From an uncultured Oscillospiraceae bacterium (lineage in GTDB: Bacteria > Bacillota > Clostridia > Oscillospirales > Oscillospiraceae): DNA of 9,483 nucleotides. The stretch is taken from assembly GCA_934631005.1 (NCBI GenBank), contig CAKTXA010000049.1:1-9483 (forward strand), given 5' to 3'. Below the pieces are notes generated by a model, which was not told the origin of the DNA, searched no databases, and saw only the letters and a list, made by a program, of their open reading frames with translations. The position numbers were made by a program, and so were the translations under genes. Shown here in pieces: positions 1 to 5,352 of the stretch (position 1 is its first letter; each line of letters opens with the position of its first letter).

Positions 1-315
1 ATGGAGCGCACGAACCCCACCTGGCCGTGCACCTGGTTCACCCCGCGCTGCGACGGCAAGGCCGGCAGCCCGTTTGAGAATGCCTACTCCGTCATGCAGA
101 ACTGGGGCGCCAACCACGGCGCGATCTCCTACGGTCACGTCGGCGCCGACCTCATCACGCTCTGCTCCATCCTGCGCATCCCGGTGTGTATGCACAACGT
201 GGCGGACAAGGACGTGTTCCGCCCCGCGGCGTGGAACGCCTTTGGCATGGATAAGGAGGGCCAGGACTACCGCGCCTGCGCCGCCTACGGCCCGATGTAT
301 CGGAACATTCGGTAA
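1..315 (+). CDS. fucI: L-fucose isomerase, C-terminal part (5' end outside window)
   Basis: FucI interconverts L-fucose and L-fuculose in cytoplasmic L-fucose catabolism (it also accepts D-arabinose). Only the last 104 codons are present; the family has about 590 residues, so the ATG at base 1 is an internal methionine and not the start. The fragment is very close to the E. coli FucI C-terminus as I recall it, including MERTNPTWP, NWGANHG, GHVGAD, RIPVCMHNV and EGQDYRAC. The His of NWGANHG (fragment residue 39) corresponds to the metal and substrate site His near E. coli position 528; the other metal ligands (Glu and Asp) lie upstream of the window. The gene ends in TAA 15 bp before fucU, so the two are surely co-transcribed. 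The pairing fits a host-glycan (mucin fucose) user. Confidence 0.95.
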   Translation: MERTNPTWPCTWFTPRCDGKAGSPFENAYSVMQNWGANHGAISYGHVGADLITLCSILRIPVCMHNVADKDVFRPAAWNAFGMDKEGQDYRACAAYGPMYRNIR

Positions 316-330
316 AAGGAGAGAATCATT

Positions 331-777
331 ATGCTGAAAAACATCCCCCCGATCCTTTCGCCGGAGCTTTTGAAGGTGCTGGCGGAGATGGGTCATGGCG
401 ACCGCATCTGCATCGGCGACGGCAATTTCCCCGGCGCGTCGATGGCAAAGCCGCATAACTGTGTCCTCGTCCGGGCCGACGGCCACGGCGTGCCCGCCCT
501 GCTGGATGCGATCCTGCAGGTCATCCCGCTGGATGAATACGTCGAACACCCCGTGCAGATCATGGAGGTGGCCGAAAAGGACCGCGGCATGGAGGTGCCC
601 ATTTGGGACGAGTACAAAAAGATCGTCGCCAAATACGACTCCCGCGGCGCAGCCGCCTTCGGCAGCGTAGAGCGCTTCGCGTTCTATGAGGAGGCCCGCA
701 ATACCTACTGCATTTTACAGAGCGGCGAGACCGCCATCTATGCCAATATCATCCTGCAAAAGGGCGTCGTAAAATAA
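331..777 (+). CDS. fucU: L-fucose mutarotase (RbsD/FucU family)
   Basis: FucU catalyses alpha/beta anomer exchange of L-fucose, supplying the anomer used by the isomerase; the family forms cytoplasmic rings. The protein has 148 residues against about 140 for E. coli FucU, with a slightly longer middle. Visible signatures are the N-terminal SPELLKVLAEMGHGD with His22, the general acid of the family, then GDGNFPG with Asp30, VRADGHGV, and the C-terminal block RFAFYEEAR...GETAIYANIILQKGV with the conserved tyrosines. The start is set by AAAGGAGA at 315-322, nine bases before the ATG. It lies 15 bp after fucI and is followed by a strong terminator, so it is the last gene of the fucose operon. Its last 40 bp overlap the convergent toxin frame. 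Confidence 0.95.
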   Translation: MLKNIPPILSPELLKVLAEMGHGDRICIGDGNFPGASMAKPHNCVLVRADGHGVPALLDAILQVIPLDEYVEHPVQIMEVAEKDRGMEVPIWDEYKKIVAKYDSRGAAAFGSVERFAFYEEARNTYCILQSGETAIYANIILQKGVVK

Positions 778-1091
778 GAAAATCCCCGGGAGGCAAAACC
801 TCCCGGGGATGTTTTTTTAAACAGGTCGCTGTGGGTACCGGTGCGGGTGAGATAGAGGATGAGGTCGGCGTCGCAAAGCTCGTAGATGAGCAGCCAGTCG
901 GGCGCGATGTGGCACTCGCGGCAGCCGGAATAGTCGCCGCTCAGGCTGTGATCGCGGTTTTTCTCCGGCAGCGGGTCGCCCGCGGCGAGCGTTTTGATCA
1001 CCGCCGTCAGCAGCGAGAGGTCATAACCCCGGCGCTGGGCGCGCTTGACATCCTTTTGAAATTTCGTGGTCGGCCGCACATTATACCTCAT
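738..1091 (-). CDS. yafQ: YafQ-family (RelE superfamily) mRNA interferase toxin, with C-terminal extension
   Basis: YafQ toxins cut mRNA in the ribosomal A site and are held inactive by a DinJ/RelB antitoxin. The first 91 residues match a complete YafQ domain: TKFQKDVKRAQRRG, then LPEKNRDHSL, the core CRECHIAPDWLLIYEL and the end RTGTHSDLF. Residues equivalent to the E. coli YafQ active site are present: His48, His61, Asp65, His87 and Phe91. Family members normally stop right after this Phe, at about 92 residues. Here the frame continues 26 codons, through the fucU terminator hairpin and 40 bp into fucU, to a TAG at 738-740. The tail (KKTSPGGFASRGFSYF...) is encoded by the hairpin and looks acquired. 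The start ATG overlaps the antitoxin stop (ATGA, 1088-1091), implying translational coupling. The family is secure; the activity of the extended form is unknown. Confidence 0.9.
   Translation of the reverse strand: MRYNVRPTTKFQKDVKRAQRRGYDLSLLTAVIKTLAAGDPLPEKNRDHSLSGDYSGCRECHIAPDWLLIYELCDADLILYLTRTGTHSDLFKKTSPGGFASRGFSYFTTPFCRMILA
782..818 (+). terminator. Rho-independent terminator of the fucose operon
   Basis: A perfect 12-bp stem, ATCCCCGGGAGG (782-793) with CCTCCCGGGGAT (799-810), closes a CAAAA loop and is followed by G and seven T (811-818). It starts four bases after the fucU stop. On the minus strand the hairpin is followed by TTTCTTATTTT, so it may also act, less strongly, on toxin transcripts coming the other way. 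That matters because the toxin reading frame passes through it. Confidence 0.93.
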
Positions 1092-1363
1092 GCCAGCAGA
1101 TCCTCCATCATGGCGTCAACGTCGGTATAGGTCTTGCCAAGCGAAGGGTCGGCCTTCATGCGGCGCACCTCCTGCATGGCCTCTGCCGTCTCAGCGTTCG
1201 GGATCTCGGCGCCGATCTCAAACGGGATGCGATATTCCCGAACGGTCTTTTTGGCAAAAACGTTGAAGGCCGTGGTCATCGTCATGCCCATGTCGGCACA
1301 AAAGGCCTCAAACTGCTTTTTCAGGTCGCTGTCCATGCGGATGTTGATATTCGTACTCGCCAT
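1088..1363 (-). CDS. dinJ: DinJ/RelB-family antitoxin
   Basis: This is the antitoxin partner of the downstream YafQ-type toxin and the likely autorepressor of the pair. The N-terminal segment TNINIRMDSDLKKQFEAFCADMG is the ribbon-helix-helix DNA-binding part of RelB/DinJ proteins; TTAFNVFAKKTVREYRIPFE is the conserved second block, and the C-terminal part from about residue 60 would wrap the toxin. Length is 91 residues, usual for the family. AAGGAGG at 1372-1378 lies eight bases before the ATG at 1361-1363. An in-frame GTG one codon earlier (1364-1366) is five bases from the same site and is the alternative start, adding one residue. The antitoxin-first order and 4-bp overlap with the toxin are typical of type II modules. 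The promoter at 1397-1425 belongs to it. Confidence 0.92.
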   Translation of the reverse strand: MASTNINIRMDSDLKKQFEAFCADMGMTMTTAFNVFAKKTVREYRIPFEIGAEIPNAETAEAMQEVRRMKADPSLGKTYTDVDAMMEDLLA

Positions 1364-1396
1364 CACGCTCGCCTCCTTTCACTGGGTAGTATATTC

Positions 1397-1425
1397 ATTG
1401 TATGCGTATTTATGTACATTGTCAA
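1397..1425 (-). promoter_or_regulatory. Sigma-A type promoter of the dinJ-yafQ module, with possible operator repeats
   Basis: On the minus strand TTGACA (1425-1420) and TACAAT (1402-1397) are separated by exactly 17 bp, close to ideal for the housekeeping sigma factor. The start of transcription would lie near 1390, about 27 bases before the ATG. The stretch is AT-rich in otherwise GC-rich DNA. The hexamer CATTGT (plus strand) occurs twice, at 1396-1401 and 1417-1422, 21 bp apart and overlapping the -10 and the -35. That is where an autorepressing ribbon-helix-helix antitoxin could bind. The promoter call is strong; the operator is inferred. Confidence 0.85.
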
Positions 1426-1464
1426 TATAAATCTGCTGTCATAGTGGGAAAGAGACCTGTAATT

Positions 1465-1482
1465 CGTCGTAACGTAGGGGCG
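1465..1482. repeat. Short dispersed repeat CGTCGTAACGTAGGGGCG
   Basis: These 18 bp recur in inverted orientation at 6659-6676 with 17 of 18 matches, and a partial copy (CCCCTACATTACGAC) lies at 6635-6649. In both places it sits about 70-90 bp outside one of the larger palindromic repeats, so it may be part of the same composite unit. It has no coding potential that I can support. The stretch 1440-1535 around it holds nothing else that I recognise. Confidence 0.6.
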
Positions 1483-1535
1483 GGGCGGGTTGAAGTAATA
1501 GGTAATAGTGAAAAGCGAAGAAGTAAGAACGCACC

Positions 1536-1790
1536 GCCGAATCCTTGACACAGGAATGGTTTGCACGATCCCCTTGGCTTCCCCCTGGGGGAAGCTGTCT
1601 GCGGAGCGACAGCGGAGCAGACTGATGAGGGTCGGGGAGCAGTTGCGTTTAGCTGAAACTGCAAAGCAAATCGTAAATGCTCCCCGGCCCTCATCCGACT
1701 CGCTGCGCTCGCCACCTTCCCCGGGGGGAAGGTATGGGGTGCCTGCGATTCGCCGCTGTGCCGGAGATTCGGCAGTTGGTGCATGCTTCA
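1536..1790. repeat. Structured palindromic repeat, copy A
   Basis: This is a gene-free, highly structured element. The core is an 18-bp inverted repeat, GATGAGGGTCGGGGAGCA (1624-1641) with TGCTCCCCGGCCCTCATC (1678-1695; one G-T pair), around a 36-nt loop. Flanking hairpins are the palindrome GCTTCCCCCTGGGGGAAGC (1577-1595), GTCTGC/GCAGAC (1597-1602 and 1617-1622), and CCTTCCCC/GGGGAAGG (1715-1722 and 1725-1732). Outer inverted octamers GCCGAATC (1536-1543) and GATTCGGC (1766-1773) may be the ends. Copy B has the same core and loop in the opposite orientation. Positions 1714-1789 match copy C (9374-9449), inverted, with about 13 differences and no gaps by hand count. No transposase is present, so it resembles a MITE or REP-like element. 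Confidence 0.85.
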
Positions 1791-1791
1791 T

Positions 1792-1824
1792 CAAAAAATC
1801 CCCCGCCGGGCTTACCGGCGGGGG
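1792..1824 (-). terminator. Rho-independent terminator after divIVA
   Basis: Read on the minus strand, a 10-bp perfect stem, CCCCCGCCGG (1824-1815) with CCGGCGGGGG (1809-1800), closes a TAAGC loop and is followed by A and six T (1799-1793). It begins 17 bases after the divIVA stop and ends the long minus-strand gene run. Repeat A starts immediately beyond it. Confidence 0.92.
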
Positions 1825-1840
1825 GTTCTCATTCGTTCGT

Positions 1841-2557
1841 TCAATTCCCCGATGTAGGATCGTAATTCTTGCCGAATTTGAGGTCGGTGAATTTGATGGT
1901 CGCGCTCTCCGGGTGGACCGGGGCGGCGGGGGCGGGGGCGGGCTTGGGGTCGTCGGGGCCGACGAGCTTTTCCAGATGCTCCGAAATTTCGCTCGCGATC
2001 TCCTGCGCTGACTCCGCCGGGGCGGCGGGCGGCTCATGCGCCTGCCAGTCATAGGGCTTTTCGTGCGCGGGCTTGGGCGGCTCGACGGGGGCAGGCTGCC
2101 GCTCGGCGGCGACCTCCGGGCCGAGGTCGCGGTTCTTGAGCGTTTCCAGCAGCTCCAGATGGCCGCGGATGTCCTGCTCGATCACGTCGATGAAGTTCAG
2201 CGCCGTCTGCCGCGCGCAGCGCAGGCGCTCCTGCTCCTCGGCAAGGTGCCCGTCCAGCGAGGACTGCTCGGCAGTCTGCAGCATCCCGGCGCATTTGCGC
2301 TCGGTCTCGGCGATCATCTGGTCACACTTCTGCTGCGCGGCGGCCAGCGCCTGCTGCGCGCCGGACTGCTGCTGGCGCAGCTCCTCAAACTTTTCCACCA
2401 GCACCTTGAGCTTGGCGCGCAGAGTGGCGTTTTCCTTGTAAAGGGCGATATAGTCGTTGGTCAGCGGCTCCAGGAACGCGTCGACCTGCTGCATATCATA
2501 GCCGCCGAACACGGCTTTGGAAAAGGTCTGCTCCTGAATTTCCTGCGGTGTATACAT
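1841..2557 (-). CDS. divIVA: DivIVA-family cell division/polarity protein
   Basis: DivIVA proteins bind curved membrane at septa and poles and recruit division or wall-growth partners. The N-terminal domain (residues 1-60) is recognisable: MYTPQEIQEQTFSKAVFGGYD followed by MQQVDAFLEPL, the membrane-binding and first helical part. The position of the B. subtilis Phe-Arg tip reads Phe-Gly, a variant I believe is common in Clostridia. Residues about 30-145 are heptad-rich (KENATLRAKLKVLVEKFEEL onward) and should form the parallel coiled coil. A Pro/Ala-rich linker (about 150-215) leads to a short charged tail. The 238-residue length is ordinary for clostridial members. AGGAGG lies ten bases before the ATG. 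It is 42 bp after sepF and is the last gene before a terminator. The ylmH and yggT genes often found between sepF and divIVA are absent. Confidence 0.9.
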   Translation of the reverse strand: MYTPQEIQEQTFSKAVFGGYDMQQVDAFLEPLTNDYIALYKENATLRAKLKVLVEKFEELRQQQSGAQQALAAAQQKCDQMIAETERKCAGMLQTAEQSSLDGHLAEEQERLRCARQTALNFIDVIEQDIRGHLELLETLKNRDLGPEVAAERQPAPVEPPKPAHEKPYDWQAHEPPAAPAESAQEIASEISEHLEKLVGPDDPKPAPAPAAPVHPESATIKFTDLKFGKNYDPTSGN

Positions 2558-2599
2558 TCAGCCTGTTCCTCCTGAACAAAAAGGTCTGCGGCGCGGCGC

Positions 2600-3109
2600 T
2601 TACAGATACAGCCCGCTGTTTTCCAGCTCGTCGATCAGATCGCCCACGATGTCCACATTGTAGGGCGTGATGATATAGGTGCTGATGGCGATCTTTTTGA
2701 TCTTGCCGTCCAGCGCGTAGGCGCAGCCGGACAGGAAGTCCACCAGCCGCCGCGCGACGTCCTTATTCGTGGCCTCCAGATTGAGCACCACCGCGTGCTT
2801 GCTGCGCAGATGGTCGGCAATGTCGGAGACATTGTCGAACCGGTCGGGCTTGACCAGCACCACCTGCATCTGCGCAGTGGTGTGGATGTTCACGACCTTG
2901 CTGCCGCCGGGCGTGCGGCGGACGGACGACGTGACGTCGTCAGCCGGTGTATCATACTCGGAAAAAGATGCCGGCGCGGCGGATGCGGCGGACGCAGACG
3001 CGCCGCGGCGGGCGGAACGGGCGGGCTTGACATCCTCGTCGAAATCGTCAAACTCGTCGTCCTCGCTGTATGGCTTGGCCAGCTTCTTCAGTTCATCCAT
3101 GAATCCCAT
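2600..3109 (-). CDS. sepF: Cell division protein SepF
   Basis: SepF tethers FtsZ filaments to the membrane and orders them into rings in Gram-positive bacteria. The 169-residue protein has the expected parts: an N-terminal amphipathic helix, MGFMDELKKLAKPYSED, for membrane binding; an acidic then Ala/Ser-rich linker (about 17-75); and the C-terminal globular domain from GGSKVVNIHT, with VVLVKPDRFDN, ADHLRSKHAVVLNLE, ARRLVDFLSGCAYALDG and a final ITPYNVDI block. The frame is open 20 codons further upstream, but the start at 3107-3109 fits the conserved helix and has GGAGG nine bases before it; a longer start would overlap yggS. It lies 16 bp after yggS, so the two are probably co-transcribed. 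Confidence 0.94.
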   Translation of the reverse strand: MGFMDELKKLAKPYSEDDEFDDFDEDVKPARSARRGASASAASAAPASFSEYDTPADDVTSSVRRTPGGSKVVNIHTTAQMQVVLVKPDRFDNVSDIADHLRSKHAVVLNLEATNKDVARRLVDFLSGCAYALDGKIKKIAISTYIITPYNVDIVGDLIDELENSGLYL

Positions 3110-3125
3110 GATCGGTCTCCTCCAG

Positions 3126-3836
3126 TTAGGTATTGTAATGACGCGCTCCGAAAATCGCCGTTCCCACACGGATCATCGTGCTTCCCTCGGCGATGGCGTC
3201 GGCGTAGTCGTCGCTCATGCCCATCGACAGGCATTCCATGGCTACATTATCGTATGTTTTTCCCTTTATGTCAACAAAAAGCTGACGCATTTGTCTAAAA
3301 AATATCCGATTATCGCCCGGATGCTCGCTCACAGGCGGGATGGCCATGAGTCCGCACAGCTTCACGCCGGGATATTCCGCCATTTTTGCCGCCATCTGCA
3401 TCGCTTCCGCCGCCGTAAAGCCGGCCTTGCTCTCCTGCCCGGCGATGTTCACCTCCAGCAGGATGTTCTGCTTCACGCCGCGCTTTTGCGCGAGCTTGTC
3501 GATGGTCTGCAGCAGCTCCACGCGGTCGACCGACTCGATCATGTCCACCGTGCCCACGAGGTACTTGACCTTGTTCGTCTGGAGCCTGCCGATAAAGTGC
3601 AGGGGTCTGCCTGCATACGCCCCCTGCGGCAGCTTCTGCTGCAGCTCCTGCACGCGGTTCTCGCCGCAGCAGTCCACGCCCGCGGCGATGGCCGCGCGCA
3701 CAGCGTCTGCGTCGTTCATCTTCGTCGCCGCGCAGAGCTTTACCTCCTCCGGCGCGCGCCCGGCGTCCTGCGCCGCCCGCGCCATAACTTCCCGAATGTG
3801 TGCAACATTTTCCGCGATCATTTTTGCATCCATCAT
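3126..3836 (-). CDS. yggS: YggS/PROSC family pyridoxal-phosphate homeostasis protein
   Basis: This is a single-domain PLP-binding protein of the alanine racemase N-terminal fold that buffers vitamin B6 and affects amino-acid pools; it has no known catalytic activity. The PLP lysine is Lys39 in LCAATKMND. Other family blocks are GENRVQEL (58-65), HFIGRLQTNKVK (80-91), LLEVNIAGQESKAGF, the LSMGMSDDYADAI phosphate-binding segment and the final GSTMIRVGTAIFG. The 236-residue length is normal. The start ATG (3834-3836) overlaps the stop of the upstream HlyD-like gene (ATGA, 3833-3836), indicating coupling; a second ATG follows directly. GGAAAGG lies seven bases before the first. It is placed next to sepF as in many Gram-positive bacteria. 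Confidence 0.95.
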   Translation of the reverse strand: MMDAKMIAENVAHIREVMARAAQDAGRAPEEVKLCAATKMNDADAVRAAIAAGVDCCGENRVQELQQKLPQGAYAGRPLHFIGRLQTNKVKYLVGTVDMIESVDRVELLQTIDKLAQKRGVKQNILLEVNIAGQESKAGFTAAEAMQMAAKMAEYPGVKLCGLMAIPPVSEHPGDNRIFFRQMRQLFVDIKGKTYDNVAMECLSMGMSDDYADAIAEGSTMIRVGTAIFGARHYNT

Positions 3837-5044
3837 CCCACGACCTTTCCGTCATACAGGTTTTTTGCGCCGACGAGGATCTCGTCCCCCGGCCACAGAT
3901 TTTCTGTTTTTGTCTTGTCCAGCTCCACCACGTAGCTCTCGCCGTTGTCATGCAGGATCGTGATGGGCTTCCAGCGCGCCCGCGCGCTCTCTAAAATATA
4001 CACGCCCGGCTGGCCGCTCTCATCCACGTACACCGCGTCCTTCGGCACGCGCAGGCCCGTATACTGGATGAACACCACGTCCGCCGTCTGCTCGCGCAGG
4101 AGCGTGACGCTCTGCATGAACTCGCGCGACGACAGGACGAGGATGCGGAAGCCCGCCTCATTCTGCCCCACGCGCGTGACGGTCATGGTGATCTCGCTGT
4201 AAAAATCGCGGGCAAATGTCACCCGCACGCGGTCGCCCGCCTCCACGCCGGCAAGCTCTCCTGCCGGGATGCTCGTGACGAAATACCAGCGGTCGCCGCT
4301 GATGAGCTTCCCGGCCCAATTGCCCGTCACGTCCTCGGGCTGCAGCTCGTCATATTCGCGGACGGTCAGCGTGTCCAGCCGTTCGGGCGTGAGCACGGTC
4401 TCGTACCCGTCGACCACGGCGGAAAAATAGCCCGCCTTCGGCGCGGTGATCTCGGCGGTGTCCTGCTCGGCGGCGCTCTGCAGGATCGTCAGCTCCTGCT
4501 GCGCGTTTTCCAGCTGGCGCGTGATGAGCTCGGCGTCGGCGTCGCTGCTCTCGCGGCGCAGGATCATGCCCTTGAGCTCCGCCGCGCCGTCCTGGATGGA
4601 GTTCATATCCCGCCGCTCGAGGAATTTTGTCATCTGCGTGAGCGCCTCGCCGATGGCCGTGTCGAGCGCGGCCTGATCGGCCACGGACGTGGTGTACTGC
4701 CCGGCGTAGCCGAGCTGCTCGATCTGCGCGTGCAGCTGGGCGATGCGCGTCTGCCGCGCCTGCGCATCGGCGGTGAGATAGCCGGTGGCCAGCACCTCGT
4801 TGGCCGCCACGCGCGCGCCCTCGGCGGCGGTGACGGTGGTGATGTCATAGCTCGATCCGATGGGCGTCTCATCGCGCACGACAAAGCCGGTCGCGTAGTA
4901 GCCCGCGCCGGCTTCATACTCGATGGCGGTCGTGGTCGTATAGGGGTCACGCAGCAAGGTGCTCACGTGATAGCCCAGATACGCCACGATCGCCGCCAGA
5001 AAGATCCATAAAATGAGCGTTGTGTAGCGCCTTCCCTGTTTCAT
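3833..5044 (-). CDS. HlyD-like (barrel-sandwich/coiled-coil) single-pass membrane protein
   Basis: A 403-residue protein built like a membrane-fusion adaptor. After MKQGRRY comes one membrane helix (about residues 8-28), then a first barrel-sandwich half (ATGFVVRDETPIG, TAAEGARVAANEVLATGYL), a helical, Gln/Glu-rich hairpin (about 90-190), the returning half ITAPKAGYFSAVVDGYE, and a beta-rich region with WYFVTSIP, EAGDRVRVTF, LRVPKDAVYVDESG and GVYILESAR. No ABC transporter or outer-membrane partner is nearby, so an export role is not supported by context. The 4-bp overlap with yggS and the closeness to sepF and divIVA suggest a role at the cell envelope or division site (inference). The start at 5042-5044 is chosen because AAGGAG lies five bases before it; a GTG at 5084-5086 would overlap hfq and displace the membrane helix. 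Confidence 0.82.
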   Translation of the reverse strand: MKQGRRYTTLILWIFLAAIVAYLGYHVSTLLRDPYTTTTAIEYEAGAGYYATGFVVRDETPIGSSYDITTVTAAEGARVAANEVLATGYLTADAQARQTRIAQLHAQIEQLGYAGQYTTSVADQAALDTAIGEALTQMTKFLERRDMNSIQDGAAELKGMILRRESSDADAELITRQLENAQQELTILQSAAEQDTAEITAPKAGYFSAVVDGYETVLTPERLDTLTVREYDELQPEDVTGNWAGKLISGDRWYFVTSIPAGELAGVEAGDRVRVTFARDFYSEITMTVTRVGQNEAGFRILVLSSREFMQSVTLLREQTADVVFIQYTGLRVPKDAVYVDESGQPGVYILESARARWKPITILHDNGESYVVELDKTKTENLWPGDEILVGAKNLYDGKVVG

Positions 5045-5082
5045 AGCAGCTCCTTCGGGTCCTGCAGGGGGGCGCCGGGCGC

Positions 5083-5307
5083 TCACTCCTGCGTCAGCTT
5101 CACGGGGCTCGACGGCGTGATGGTCGAGACGGCGTGCTTGTAGATCATCTGCTGCTTGCCGTCGGCGTGCAGCACGATGACGAACTGGTCAAAGCCCGTA
5201 ATGATGCCGCGCAGCTGAAAGCCGTTCATCAAAAACACCGTCAGCGGCGTGCGGTTCTTGCGGGTCTGGTTCAAAAACTGATCCTGATAATTTTCTGTGT
5301 AAGCCAT
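5083..5307 (-). CDS. hfq: RNA chaperone Hfq
   Basis: Hfq forms a hexameric Sm-like ring that binds small RNAs and mRNAs. The 74-residue protein matches the family over its whole length: QDQFLNQTRKNRTPLTVFL with Gln8 of the proximal face, the Sm1 motif FLMNGFQLRGIITGFDQFVIVL (residues 25-46), and the Sm2 motif YKHAVSTI (56-63) with the invariant Lys-His. The C-terminal tail is short (SSPVKLTQE), as in most Gram-positive Hfqs. The start at 5305-5307 has AAAAGGAG eight bases before it. An in-frame ATG eleven codons earlier (5338-5340) is unlikely, because the conserved N-terminus begins at MAYTENY. It is 45 bp after miaA, in the widespread mutL-miaA-hfq order, and 38 bp before the HlyD-like gene. 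Confidence 0.96.
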   Translation of the reverse strand: MAYTENYQDQFLNQTRKNRTPLTVFLMNGFQLRGIITGFDQFVIVLHADGKQQMIYKHAVSTITPSSPVKLTQE

Positions 5308-5340
5308 GGGTATCGCTCCTTTTCTGTTTGTAATACCCAT
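5306..5340 (-). promoter_or_regulatory. Inverted repeat across the hfq ribosome-binding site
   Basis: In the minus-strand transcript ATGGGTAT (5340-5333) pairs perfectly with ATACCCAT (5313-5306), giving an 8-bp stem and a 19-nt loop. The loop holds the Shine-Dalgarno AAAAGGAG (5323-5316), and the 3' arm covers the first two bases of the start codon. The loop is A-rich on its 5' side (TACAAACAGAAAAGG). This could slow translation or be a binding site for Hfq itself. The pairing is seen directly; the regulatory role is inferred. Confidence 0.5.
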
Positions 5341-5349
5341 ATCTTACCA
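5341..5349 (-). promoter_or_regulatory. Possible extended -10 element upstream of hfq
   Basis: The minus strand reads TGGTAAGAT (5349-5341), that is TGN followed by a -10-like TAAGAT (4 of 6 to consensus), just downstream of the miaA stop. No good -35 is seen 17 bp upstream (CTTTTT). If used, transcription would begin near 5334, inside the 5' arm of the hairpin, so these transcripts would not form it. The evidence is weak. Confidence 0.28.
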
Positions 5350-5352
5350 TTT

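Noticed and set aside
1..315. A complete small gene starting at the ATG of base 1
   Set aside because: The sequence is the conserved C-terminal part of fucose isomerase, so the ATG is internal to a gene that begins before the window.
1560..1740. CRISPR array or tRNA-like structure in the hairpin-rich gap
   Set aside because: The repeats are inverted arms and not regularly spaced direct repeats with unique spacers, and there is no tRNA cloverleaf or CCA end.
1363..2052. Minus-strand frame covering repeat A and the end of divIVA in another frame
   Set aside because: It is Pro/Arg/Ser-rich translation of repeat sequence, without a ribosome site matching a conserved start.
2769..3935. 388-codon plus-strand frame opposite sepF and yggS
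   Set aside because: It spans two well-supported minus-strand genes and their gap, and its composition is that of an antisense shadow.
5042..5086. Longer start of the HlyD-like protein at the GTG 5084-5086
   Set aside because: It would overlap the hfq stop and add 14 non-conserved residues before the membrane helix, while the ATG at 5044 has a good ribosome site.
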